DNA from: CAZQHK01 sp964593455
Lineage (GTDB): Bacteria; Muiribacteriota; CAYSPT01
Reading direction: 5' to 3'
Length of the DNA: 43,715 nt
Assembly (NCBI GenBank): GCA_964593455.1
Contig: CAZQHK010000036.1
Span: 1-43,715, forward strand
Below the pieces are notes generated by a model that was not told where the DNA came from, made no database searches, and was given only the letters and a program-made list of their open reading frames with translations. Every line of letters starts with the position of its first letter. The stretch's first letter is position 1. A program made the position numbers and the translations under genes. Of the stretch, positions 16,252-24,924 are shown in pieces.

Positions 16252-17859
16252 ATGTCGGCAGACCCTGGAGCACCAGAACAAAGCACTGCTACCGTAGCCG
16301 ATCTTTACAAACAAGGCGTTAATTTATTGAAAGATTTCAAGCACCGGGAAGCTCGACAGATCTTCAAAGAAGTCATCACCAAACTCAAAGGCGCGGAAGA
16401 CGTTCCAAGTTTAAGCCGAATGGCCTGCACGCTGGTTAAAATCGGCTGTATTGATGACGTCACCGGCAAATGGCAGAAAGCGACCCAGAACCTGGAACGG
16501 GGACTTTCCATCGCGAAAAAATCCCAGGATCAATCATCCATATTGAACTGTATGCTGGCCCTGGCCAGACTCGAGTGGGAAAAGGGAAACATCCAGAGCG
16601 CCGAGACCCGGGCCAGTGAAGCGCTGACCATGGCGGAAGCACTGGGAGAAGAAGTACTGTTGGCCAGATGCGGAGTAACATTGGCCACCGTGCTGAGTAA
16701 ACGCGGCCAGCGAGAGAAAGCCATGGAGTTCCTCACTAGAAGCGAAGATACGGTCAAAAGACATATGGACCGTCCCGAAGCCCTGGCAGTGATGGGAGCC
16801 ATTACCAACCAGCAAGGGATCTTCCACTTCAAAACCGGCGATCAGGAGACTGCCCTCGACACCTTTCGACGCAGCTGTTCTTTGCTCTCAAAAATGGGTC
16901 CATCAAAAGAACTGGGCGAAGCGCTTCGTTACATGGGAATTATCTTCAGTATCCGCCGTGATCATTTGAACACACTGACCAATCTCCTTGAAGCACTTCG
17001 GACCTACAAAGCCATGGGCTATATTTTCGGTATCGGCAAGATCAACAACAGCCTGGGTCAGACCTTCCTGTCCATGCAGGAATTGGACCGGGCTCTTTAC
17101 TTTTTCGGGGAGAGTGGGAAACGATATGTCCAGGTCAAGGCCAAACCCGACCTGGCCGGCATTTACAGCAAGATAGGTCATGTCTATATGAAGAAAGGCA
17201 GCCCCGGTTTAGCCATCCAGTATTACCTCAAAGATTTGAGGATTTCATCAGAGCTTGAGAACAAACACGGCCTGGCTTATACGTATAAAAACCTTGGCAG
17301 CGCTTACCGGCTTCAGGGAGAAGGAGAACAGGTTCTCACCTTTTACATGAAAAGCCTGGAGCTTTTCAGAGAGTTTCAGGACCCTATGAACGAGGCTGAA
17401 ATTCATCGTGAACTGGCCCTAACATACCTTGACATCGGCGATCTGGAAGAAGCCCTTTCTTCAGCTAACGACGCCGCCAAGATCTACGAAACAAACAACG
17501 TTCTCAACGAGTTGGCCACCACCATGATGCTCCAGGGTACCATTTTCAGGACGGCGGAATCACCCGAAAAAGCCGAGGAGTTTTTTTCCCAAAGCAGGAG
17601 TTTCTTCGAGGAAACAAAAGACTATGCAAAACTCACCAAATGCCTGTATGAAATAGGCCTTCTCCAGCTCAGCCAGGGGGAGAAGGAACAGGCCATGACC
17701 CTGTTCAGCAAATCTATTGAAATGGCTGAGAGCCTCAATCTAGATGATCTCATATCAGCCAACCTGACAGAGATCGAAAAATTAGATGAAGAGATGGTCA
17801 TCTCACTTTCCATAGATAAATTGCGTCATTCCAGGAAGGACCTCGACACCCAGCGGTAA
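16252..17859 (+). CDS. Cytoplasmic TPR-repeat protein
   Basis: A 535-residue, almost entirely TPR protein of the MalT/Rap-like solenoid sort, with about a dozen 40-residue units (LARLEWEKGNIQSAETRASEAL, NSLGQTFLSMQELDRALYFF, KIGHVYMKKGSPGLAIQYY, RELALTYLDIGDLEEALSS). No signal peptide, membrane segment, DNA-binding or kinase domain is seen, so a protein-protein scaffold in the cytoplasm is likely. AAAGGAG lies 8 nt before the ATG, and a strong promoter precedes it. It stands alone, with 178 bp before the next gene. No specific partner can be named. Confidence 0.78.
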   Translation: MSADPGAPEQSTATVADLYKQGVNLLKDFKHREARQIFKEVITKLKGAEDVPSLSRMACTLVKIGCIDDVTGKWQKATQNLERGLSIAKKSQDQSSILNCMLALARLEWEKGNIQSAETRASEALTMAEALGEEVLLARCGVTLATVLSKRGQREKAMEFLTRSEDTVKRHMDRPEALAVMGAITNQQGIFHFKTGDQETALDTFRRSCSLLSKMGPSKELGEALRYMGIIFSIRRDHLNTLTNLLEALRTYKAMGYIFGIGKINNSLGQTFLSMQELDRALYFFGESGKRYVQVKAKPDLAGIYSKIGHVYMKKGSPGLAIQYYLKDLRISSELENKHGLAYTYKNLGSAYRLQGEGEQVLTFYMKSLELFREFQDPMNEAEIHRELALTYLDIGDLEEALSSANDAAKIYETNNVLNELATTMMLQGTIFRTAESPEKAEEFFSQSRSFFEETKDYAKLTKCLYEIGLLQLSQGEKEQAMTLFSKSIEMAESLNLDDLISANLTEIEKLDEEMVISLSIDKLRHSRKDLDTQR

Positions 17860-18037
17860 GTAATACCATTCACAATCACGACGCCTTGCTTCTGATGTTT
17901 TGCTAATCTGCCGGCCATACTCTTTACTTTAGATAGTGAAGATTTATTAATTGCATTTCTTCCCTCCCCTCAATTTTTCATTCATTTAACCGATACCTAA
18001 GGAGAATTACTTTCTTAAAGTTGGGAGTATAGTATTC

Positions 18038-19060
18038 ATGAATGTTGCCGAAGCCCGTAAGAATTTTCCTTTCTGGATTTTATGGATATTGATGTTTCTG
18101 ACCATACTAAGCGGTTACAAAAGCTATGCGCAGACGTTTCCGGTCCCCGAGAAACCCCGCCACGATCCAGACCCGAACACAGGTTATGACATAGACGGAT
18201 CGATCTATTTTTACTGGGATGACATCATTGCCACCGAAGACTATCATTACAACGTCTATATATCTTTTGATGGAACGACGTTCCGCATCGCCGATGAGCG
18301 CCGGCAGAATTTCTATATCATCACCAGTACGGATGGTCTAACCTACTGGACCAAGGTCGCAGTTGCCAACGAACAGGGTGCCGAGGGGGACCTGTCCCTG
18401 GCTTCCAATCCAATTATCTGCGATCTTTCACCCCCACTGGTAACAGCTTTTTCACCACGTAACCTGTCGGATAACATACCCCCAAATCAAGACATACAAG
18501 TCACGTTTTCGGAGCAGATCAAGGAGAGCACACTGGACCTGGCCGGAGCTATTATTGTACGAGCGGACGGTGTGCTTCAGAGCAGCACTTTTGAGTATAA
18601 TGCCACAAATTATATTCTGACCATAAATCCCACCGGCGGAATTAAAAACGCCGTCGATTACCAGATAACATTATCAGAACAGATCACGGACCTGGCCGGA
18701 AATTCGCTCGACGAGACTATCTCATGGAGCTTCGAGACGGCTGTCCCGTCTCAATTTACCATCTCCAATGCACTGAATCATCCCAATCCGATGGGCGACG
18801 GAGGCACCACTTTTTACTACACATTGAATCTGGAAGCCGAAGAGGTCATGATACAGATATACTCATACAATGGAAAACTTATACGCACGCTAGAAGGAGC
18901 TGTTGATCAAGGGAACCAGGAAGTGTACTGGAACGGTCTGGATGTGTTTGGCGACGAACTTCCAAACGGCGTTTATTTCTATCGGGTAACGGCAGCTGGC
19001 GGAAACAACAATGGGACGATGAAAACAACCCGCAGAGGGCGCCTCATGGCATTGAGATAA
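18038..19060 (+). CDS. Secreted Ig-like protein with C-terminal FlgD-type domain
   Basis: A 340-residue exported protein. It has an N-terminal hydrophobic signal (WILWILMFLTILSG, then a YAQ site), a fibronectin-III-like part (about 45-125) and a bacterial Ig-like domain of the Big_5/SbsA kind (about 132-235: FSPRNLSDNIPPNQDIQVTFSE, then ISWSFET). The last part (about 245-330) is a FlgD-type Ig domain with the signature VYWNGLDVFGDELPNGVYFYRV. In several candidate phyla such C-terminal domains occur on secreted or surface proteins. GGGAG is 10 nt before the ATG. The gene is followed after 14 bp by the barrel-protein gene and is probably co-transcribed. Confidence 0.72.
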   Translation: MNVAEARKNFPFWILWILMFLTILSGYKSYAQTFPVPEKPRHDPDPNTGYDIDGSIYFYWDDIIATEDYHYNVYISFDGTTFRIADERRQNFYIITSTDGLTYWTKVAVANEQGAEGDLSLASNPIICDLSPPLVTAFSPRNLSDNIPPNQDIQVTFSEQIKESTLDLAGAIIVRADGVLQSSTFEYNATNYILTINPTGGIKNAVDYQITLSEQITDLAGNSLDETISWSFETAVPSQFTISNALNHPNPMGDGGTTFYYTLNLEAEEVMIQIYSYNGKLIRTLEGAVDQGNQEVYWNGLDVFGDELPNGVYFYRVTAAGGNNNGTMKTTRRGRLMALR

Positions 19061-19074
19061 AACAGGATTACTCT

Positions 19075-20880
19075 ATGCTACAATCGATACGACAATACGT
19101 AACCGGCCAGAGAGCCGAAAACAGGAACAGCAGACTACCGCTGTCGGCGATGGTCCTGGCCGTTCTGTTTCTGCTTCGGTGGCCGGTCCCCGGGCAGGCG
19201 GTTATGGAGAGCGCTCCGTTTTACCGTCTCGGTATCGGGGCTCGTGCGCTCGGCATGGGTGGGGCGTTCGTGGCGGTAGCCGATGATCCTACCACCATCT
19301 ACTGGAATCCTTCAGGGCTTCCGGAAATAGACAGCATGGCTCTCTCGGCGATGCATCTTACCCCCTTCCAGATGGACTCCTCGCACGATTTTGTCACCAC
19401 GGTTTTTCCCTTGGGAGAAGTATCTACCTGGGGGATGTATTACCTGCGCGCCTCCACTCCCGATATTCCGATTACCCAACTGGGTACCGACGGGCTGCCT
19501 GACATAGTTGAGTATGCTAAAAACGACCGTAACCTGCTTGCTTTCTCTTATGGACGTAAGTTCGGGAAAAGATTTTCCGCAGGCTTTACGCTCAAGTATC
19601 TATCAGAGAAACTTAGCAACGCGAAAGCTACCGCCTGGGGCAGTGATATCGGTTTTCTTTTTCAGGCTAGTTCTTCCCTCAAACTCGGTTTCGCCGTTCA
19701 GGATGTGACCGAGACTTTGATCTCGTGGAACACCGGCCACTCTGACACAGTACCACAGCGATACACTTTCGGCTTAAGCGGTAAGCTTTTGGAAGACAAA
19801 CTCACCCTCGCTCTCGATGCCAATATTATGAAACAGCGTCCCAGTGAATGGCACCTGGGAAGCGAGTATGTGTTCGCCAACATGCTCTCTGTCCGAGCGG
19901 GACTTGACGCGCGAAAGCTCACCGCCGGTCTCGGCTTCCGGTTCGGCCGATGGGAGATGGACTACGCATTTGAAAACCATGATCTGGGAGACCACCACCG
20001 TCTTTCGTTTACCGTCTGGTGGGCGCCTGAGGATGAAGACAAAACAACGTCGGCTAAAGTGGAATCGATTTTGGGGCAGTACCATGAAACTCTCGATCAA
20101 CTGCTCGAACTCGAACCGGAACAAGAGAAAACAGTATGGGAAAACCGGCGTGATTGGGTCCCTCCATACTCTACCGAGGCCCAGGTAGTACCCTTTGAAC
20201 CGCGGCCGCTGGAGAAAAAGCCCGATTCTTTGCCGCCCATTGAACACGCCGTCGACACGGAGAAAGTGATAGAAACCGAAGTGGTGCCGGTCAAACAAGA
20301 AATCGAAGAGGAAGAAGATTTTATTGACCTGCTGGACAGCGTGTCAGAACCTGAATCGAAATCCTCACCCGGCAAACAGCCGGCTAGCTCCGTTGTAATG
20401 GATCAAGAACCCATGCTTGAAAATTTCCTCTCTACCATCGAAAGTGAACAAGGGGGGATAGAAACGGAAACGGAGTATCAGGAACAAACAACCGGAGGTA
20501 TTAAATATCTTCCACCAGTCAAACAAACAACCTCGGCGCCAGCAGCTTTACAACAAGTTCCATCGCTTCCATCTCAGCCATTCAAAGAGTCTCTACCCAG
20601 GATATATACTCCTGCACCTTCAAAGGAAGACACCGCCCGTATCGAGAAAGTCAGAGAGGACCTCAAGTTTCTTTCTAACTGCTTGAAATCGTATAACTAC
20701 TTGACAGAAACCACCGCCCGCTCACTGAAAGAGTTGGAGAACAAGAGCTTCGACCAAGTACCGCTTGATCCCTGGGGTACACCTTATAGGTTTGACAGCG
20801 AGAAGGGTATCGTTATCTCGGCTGGTAAAGACCGGGAACTCGGCACACTTGACGATCTACAAGAAAGCATTTTCAATTAA
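19075..20880 (+). CDS. UPF0164/PorV-like outer-membrane barrel fused to a GspG-like domain
   Basis: A 601-residue protein with a hydrophobic signal segment (AMVLAVLFLLRW, then a GQA-type site). Residues about 45-325 carry the signature GARALGMGGAFVAVADDPTTIYWNPSGL and alternating beta-strands of the UPF0164/PorV barrel family. Residues about 330-510 are acidic and Pro/Glu-rich, probably a linker. Residues about 515-601 end with an alpha-helix and then VPLDPWGTPYRF and SAGKDRELGTLDDL, matching the globular end of GspG major pseudopilins without the pilin helix. This combination is unusual. It follows the FlgD-type protein after 14 bp, suggesting a shared role in surface-protein export or anchoring (inference). 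Confidence 0.75.
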   Translation: MLQSIRQYVTGQRAENRNSRLPLSAMVLAVLFLLRWPVPGQAVMESAPFYRLGIGARALGMGGAFVAVADDPTTIYWNPSGLPEIDSMALSAMHLTPFQMDSSHDFVTTVFPLGEVSTWGMYYLRASTPDIPITQLGTDGLPDIVEYAKNDRNLLAFSYGRKFGKRFSAGFTLKYLSEKLSNAKATAWGSDIGFLFQASSSLKLGFAVQDVTETLISWNTGHSDTVPQRYTFGLSGKLLEDKLTLALDANIMKQRPSEWHLGSEYVFANMLSVRAGLDARKLTAGLGFRFGRWEMDYAFENHDLGDHHRLSFTVWWAPEDEDKTTSAKVESILGQYHETLDQLLELEPEQEKTVWENRRDWVPPYSTEAQVVPFEPRPLEKKPDSLPPIEHAVDTEKVIETEVVPVKQEIEEEEDFIDLLDSVSEPESKSSPGKQPASSVVMDQEPMLENFLSTIESEQGGIETETEYQEQTTGGIKYLPPVKQTTSAPAALQQVPSLPSQPFKESLPRIYTPAPSKEDTARIEKVREDLKFLSNCLKSYNYLTETTARSLKELENKSFDQVPLDPWGTPYRFDSEKGIVISAGKDRELGTLDDLQESIFN

Positions 20881-20909
20881 TAGAAGAAGCTCAACTACAA
20901 ACCACCGGG

Positions 20910-22613
20910 CTAATCTTTCGAAGAGCTAGATTGTTCAAGCACTTGCAAGGTTTCTTGAAGAGGTCTCAGACGCTCTTCATCTGCCCCATGAAACCCGGCC
21001 GCTTCGATATAGATTCTAGCCTGACCGGGATTATTTATTTTTAGAGCGCTTTCTGCAGCTGCCAGATAGGTTTCGTAGTCGGGCGTGACTGTCAGGGCCC
21101 GGGTCAGGTGATCATGAGCAGCCTTAAAACTCCCGTTGCGCAGGTAGGCCTTTCCAAGCAATCGGGGAAGGGCTCTAATGTACGGGAAAGTCTGATAAGC
21201 TTTTTCCAGAACTGTCATCGACTCTTGAACACGGCCGGATACCAGATGATCATTACCTATGGCAACATCACGCGACGCAGTTGTGTACCGGGTGAGCATC
21301 ACCGTCAGCCACACGATGATAAGTATGGATACAATCAGCGTTCCAGCTAATTTCAATCCCCTGAACGGCCGTTGGAACGTAAAAACGACTTTCCCGACTG
21401 CAAACAAGTCAATCTTACTGATGCTGAGATCGACAGCCGACAGTACAAGCAAGATAATAAACCCGGGTATAAGTAAATGGTCGCCGGTTACAGCGGTTAA
21501 AATACATCCCGCCAAAACTCCGGACAGACAGCAAAGCTGGATATTACGGTAGATCGGATCGTAAGTGTAACGGTATTGCCGCCAGGCGGTCTGAAAAAAG
21601 GCACCGGTAAGGAGGATTACCACCGCCAAACCCAGCAGTCCTTGTTCAGCGACAAACGTGAGAATCCAGGGTAAATCATGCAGCGATGGAAGCAGCGCTT
21701 TTTTCCATCCTTCCAACCGAGGCCGGGAGAGATAATTGGCTTTATGAAGCGGGATAACCGTCTCCAAGGTTCCCTGCCCCATTCCGATCCAGGGTGCCGA
21801 AGAAACTACTGACCGCACAATTCCACGGTAGAGATGGATAGGGAGTTGAACTCCCTTCCCCGGCACCACGTTTCTCCGTGTACTCTCGCCGCCAAGTTGT
21901 CCAACTACGGCAGTAGCTCCCACCAGCACAAGCACCAGAGAAGCAGTTCTCCAGAGAGTTCTCCGGCGTGGCAACACACCGCGGGGAGAGGTCTCTTGAA
22001 GCCGGCGGCGGCGCGTAAGCCATCCCAACACGCCTGAAATAAGGGCTATCGGCCAGCGGCCCGACAACACCACTTCCAACGCCAGCGGGAATGAAAACCC
22101 GGGCCATTTTATCAAAGAAGCGGGAAGCAGCAACAGGCCTGCGGTCCCCGGTAATGGTGAATACAACGCCGGTCCTCCGAAAATCTTAAGCACCAGACGA
22201 ATTATTATTCTAAGTGATATCCCCAGCAGAATGGCGTTTACCAATTTTTCAGCCTGTTTACGGTGATCGATACAATCGAGAGCAACAAAAAAATAGCCGA
22301 TAACCGCACCACCCACCAACAGTTCGGCCAGGCTAAACGGAAACGCCGGCGAAACGGCGGCACGAACGAGTGTGTACCCAATAAATACCGCTACTAGAGA
22401 TAGAAAGGGGAAGTAAACGACTCGTATCTCCCATGAAAAAAGGGTCGGCAACCATCGTATAGAGAGTATTACAAGCAGGACAAATCCGCAGATAATCCAT
22501 TGGAAATCGGGGAACGACAGAACTCCTCCCCGATCGGGAAGCAAGGGGAGAAGGAGACATGTCCCAGTTAGTATCCAGCAAGCCAGTCGTCTGAGTCCGG
22601 AGTCATCCTTCAT
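20910..22613 (-). CDS. O-antigen ligase-like membrane protein with C-terminal TPR
   Basis: A 567-residue polytopic membrane protein with about ten hydrophobic segments and a large periplasmic-type loop (about residues 235-330) holding GMGQGTLETVIPLHKANYLSR and HDLPWILTFVAEQGLLG. The latter resembles the H..(5-6)..E.G..G segment of Wzy_C/O-antigen ligases. The last 110 residues are TPR-like (GKAYLRNGSFKAAHDHLTRAL), a known extension in this family. It would attach or polymerise a glycan at the periplasmic face. It follows the EF-G2 gene on the same strand after 65 bp and may be read from that promoter. The substrate is unknown. Confidence 0.75.
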   Translation of the reverse strand: MKDDSGLRRLACWILTGTCLLLPLLPDRGGVLSFPDFQWIICGFVLLVILSIRWLPTLFSWEIRVVYFPFLSLVAVFIGYTLVRAAVSPAFPFSLAELLVGGAVIGYFFVALDCIDHRKQAEKLVNAILLGISLRIIIRLVLKIFGGPALYSPLPGTAGLLLLPASLIKWPGFSFPLALEVVLSGRWPIALISGVLGWLTRRRRLQETSPRGVLPRRRTLWRTASLVLVLVGATAVVGQLGGESTRRNVVPGKGVQLPIHLYRGIVRSVVSSAPWIGMGQGTLETVIPLHKANYLSRPRLEGWKKALLPSLHDLPWILTFVAEQGLLGLAVVILLTGAFFQTAWRQYRYTYDPIYRNIQLCCLSGVLAGCILTAVTGDHLLIPGFIILLVLSAVDLSISKIDLFAVGKVVFTFQRPFRGLKLAGTLIVSILIIVWLTVMLTRYTTASRDVAIGNDHLVSGRVQESMTVLEKAYQTFPYIRALPRLLGKAYLRNGSFKAAHDHLTRALTVTPDYETYLAAAESALKINNPGQARIYIEAAGFHGADEERLRPLQETLQVLEQSSSSKD

Positions 22614-22678
22614 TTTCCCAACCCGTCAGGTCTCTTACCCATCGGCGATATCATTACCCGGACAGAACCAGCGTGAAA

Positions 22679-24763
22679 CTACTCGTTCATCTCCTCCTTG
22701 GCCTGCTTGGCCTCTTCGATGATCTGCTGAGCAACATTGGCCGGAACTTCTTCGTAGGTGTAGAACATCATGGTAAATGTACCCCGCCCCTGGGTAATGG
22801 ACTTCAACGTGTTGATGTACTTGTACATCTCCGCCAGCGGAACATGCGCTTTGATAATCTGTGTTTTCCCGCTTCCTTCCATACCCAGAATTCTTCCTCG
22901 GCGGCTGTTCAGGTCACCCATAACATCACCCATAAACGTTTCCGGTACCCGTATCTCGACCTCCTGAATCGGTTCCAGCAGAATCGGTTTGGCTTCCATA
23001 AATCCTTTTTTGAAACAATGGGAAGCAGCTATCTTGAAAGCCATATCAGAGGAATCAACGGCATGGAAGGATCCGTCATACACGCCCACTTTAACGTCAA
23101 TGACCGGATATCCCGCCAGTACGCCGTCGGACATAGCTTCCCGGATGCCTTTCTCCACTGCCGGAATATACTTGGTCGGGATGACGCCGCCCACGATACG
23201 GTTATCGAATTCGAACCCGCTCCCGGCAGGTAGCGGCGCAAAATCAAGATAACAGTGACCGTACTGTCCCCTGCCACCGGTCTGTTTCTTGTATTTATAC
23301 TCGGTTTGGGCTTTGGCGCGGCACGTTTCCCTATACCCGATTCTCGGTTTCCAAACTTCAAGCTCAACACCGGAGCGCCGTTTGAGCCGTTCCATCATTA
23401 CCTCGAGATGGAGCTCGCCCATACCAAAAATGATCGTCTGCCTCAGTTCCGGTTCCAGTTTCATACCGAACGTGGGATCCTCCTCGGTAATCCTGGATAA
23501 ACCGGAACCCAGTTTCTCTTGATCGGCTTTGCTTTTGGGGCTCACCGCCACGAAGATCGACGGTAGCGGAAACTCGATCGGCGGATATTTTACCGGGGAT
23601 GAAGAAACACACAAGGTGTCGCTGGTACCGGTATTTTTCAGTTTCACCAGGCCAACGATATCTCCAGCCACTGCTTCTGTGACGTCAATGCGGCTTTTGC
23701 CGCGAAGCATAAATAATTGTCCCAGTTTCTCAGTCAAGTCTTTAGTGGAGTTGAAGGCGGAAGACCCGGATGATATCTTTCCCGACAAGACCTTCATATA
23801 GGTGATGTCGCCCACATGGGCCTCACTAAATGTCTTGAACACGTAACCGGAAAACGGTTCATCGGCGCTTGGTTTGAGCTTTATCTCCTCCCCCGAGTCC
23901 GGATGAACACCGGTTTGGGGAACACTCTCGGCAGCCGTTGGGAAAACGTCCACAGCAAATTTAAGGAACAGATCGACCCCGATATTGGCATGAGCACAAC
24001 CACACATCACCGGGACAAAACTTCCCGACTTGAAAGCCAATCGTAGTCCTGAGATGATTTCTTCCGACGTAAGTTCCTCCCCTTCGAGGTATTTCATGGT
24101 CAAATCTTCATCCGTCTCGGCAGCCGCTTCCACCAGTTTTTCCCGATATTCCGCGACGGTCGACTGCATATCTTCGGGGATATCCATCACCTGAGCTTTT
24201 CCATCTTTATAGGTGTATGCTTTTAGCTCCATGAGATCCACAACCCCTGAAAAACTTGAATCTTTCCCAATGGGGAGATGCATCGGTACAAAGCTGGCTT
24301 TAAAATACTCGTTCAGCGAGGTTAATGCTTTCTGAAAATCACTATGTTCCTTATCGAGTTTGTTGACGAATACCGCCCTGGGCAACTCCTTGGTTTTCAC
24401 CAATTCCCAGATTATTTCCGTCTGTACTTCCACCCCCGCGCCGCCGTCCAGCAAGAAAACAACACCATCAGCGACCACCAGGGAACGATGCACCTCGCCG
24501 ACAAAATCAGCGAACCCCGGAGTGTCTAAAAAATTGACCTTAACATTGCCGGTCTCAACAGGAGCCAGAGCCAGATGTATCGTTACTTTTCTTTTGATTT
24601 CATCCGGATCGAAATCAAGCATCGCCGTGCCGTCATCCACCCGTCCCAGACGGGTATTGTGTCCGGCATTAAAAAGAAGCGCTTCCAGCAAGGAAGTTTT
24701 TCCCGTTCCGCCATGTCCTACCAGCGCTATATTTCGAATGTTTTTCGATTCCGAGGCTGTCAT
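22679..24763 (-). CDS. Elongation factor G paralogue (EF-G2-like)
   Basis: A 694-residue translational GTPase with EF-G layout: G domain, domain II, and domains III-V including GGRGQYGHCYLDFAPL and the C-terminal RRGRILGMEGSGKTQIIKAHVPLAEM. G motifs are GHGGTGKT (16-23), Thr61 in VTI, DTPGF (80-84) and NKLD (134-137). Two features mark it as an EF-G2-type paralogue: the P-loop lacks the AHVDHGKT form, and the switch II catalytic histidine of DTPGH is Phe84. Whether it translocates or has a specialised role is not known from sequence. The ATG at 24763 follows AAAGGAG. The longer frame would begin on the -35 box at 24832, so it is rejected. Confidence 0.85.
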   Translation of the reverse strand: MTASESKNIRNIALVGHGGTGKTSLLEALLFNAGHNTRLGRVDDGTAMLDFDPDEIKRKVTIHLALAPVETGNVKVNFLDTPGFADFVGEVHRSLVVADGVVFLLDGGAGVEVQTEIIWELVKTKELPRAVFVNKLDKEHSDFQKALTSLNEYFKASFVPMHLPIGKDSSFSGVVDLMELKAYTYKDGKAQVMDIPEDMQSTVAEYREKLVEAAAETDEDLTMKYLEGEELTSEEIISGLRLAFKSGSFVPVMCGCAHANIGVDLFLKFAVDVFPTAAESVPQTGVHPDSGEEIKLKPSADEPFSGYVFKTFSEAHVGDITYMKVLSGKISSGSSAFNSTKDLTEKLGQLFMLRGKSRIDVTEAVAGDIVGLVKLKNTGTSDTLCVSSSPVKYPPIEFPLPSIFVAVSPKSKADQEKLGSGLSRITEEDPTFGMKLEPELRQTIIFGMGELHLEVMMERLKRRSGVELEVWKPRIGYRETCRAKAQTEYKYKKQTGGRGQYGHCYLDFAPLPAGSGFEFDNRIVGGVIPTKYIPAVEKGIREAMSDGVLAGYPVIDVKVGVYDGSFHAVDSSDMAFKIAASHCFKKGFMEAKPILLEPIQEVEIRVPETFMGDVMGDLNSRRGRILGMEGSGKTQIIKAHVPLAEMYKYINTLKSITQGRGTFTMMFYTYEEVPANVAQQIIEEAKQAKEEMNE

Positions 24764-24803
24764 TATAGATACCACTCCTTTAATAATCAGCAGTTGACCG
24801 TTT

Positions 24804-24832
24804 ATACTAATCGTTTCTCCTTTGATTGTCAA
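24804..24832 (-). promoter_or_regulatory. Sigma70-type promoter for the EF-G2 gene
   Basis: Minus-strand TTGACA (24832-24827), a 17 bp spacer and TAGTAT (24809-24804), placing transcription start near 24797. It overlaps the divergent promoter of the aroF-type gene. Confidence 0.7.
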
Positions 24833-24850
24833 CTCTGTCCATGGTATTAT
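24822..24850 (+). promoter_or_regulatory. Sigma70-type promoter for the DAHP synthase gene
   Basis: TTGATT (24822-24827), a 17 bp spacer and TATTAT (24845-24850). Its -35 box shares its last base with the -35 box of the divergent EF-G2 promoter, so the two may compete for polymerase. Confidence 0.5.
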
Positions 24851-24924
24851 TCTACCAGGTGCAAATCCTTGTTTATCTTGAATAGGCGGTCATTTGACCA
24901 CCCGGTTTTGGAGGAGAATGCGAC

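Noticed and set aside
24764..24832. Upstream extension of the EF-G2 reading frame by 23 residues
   Set aside because: Its first codons are the TTGACA -35 box of the gene's own promoter, and a good ribosome-binding site serves the ATG at 24763.
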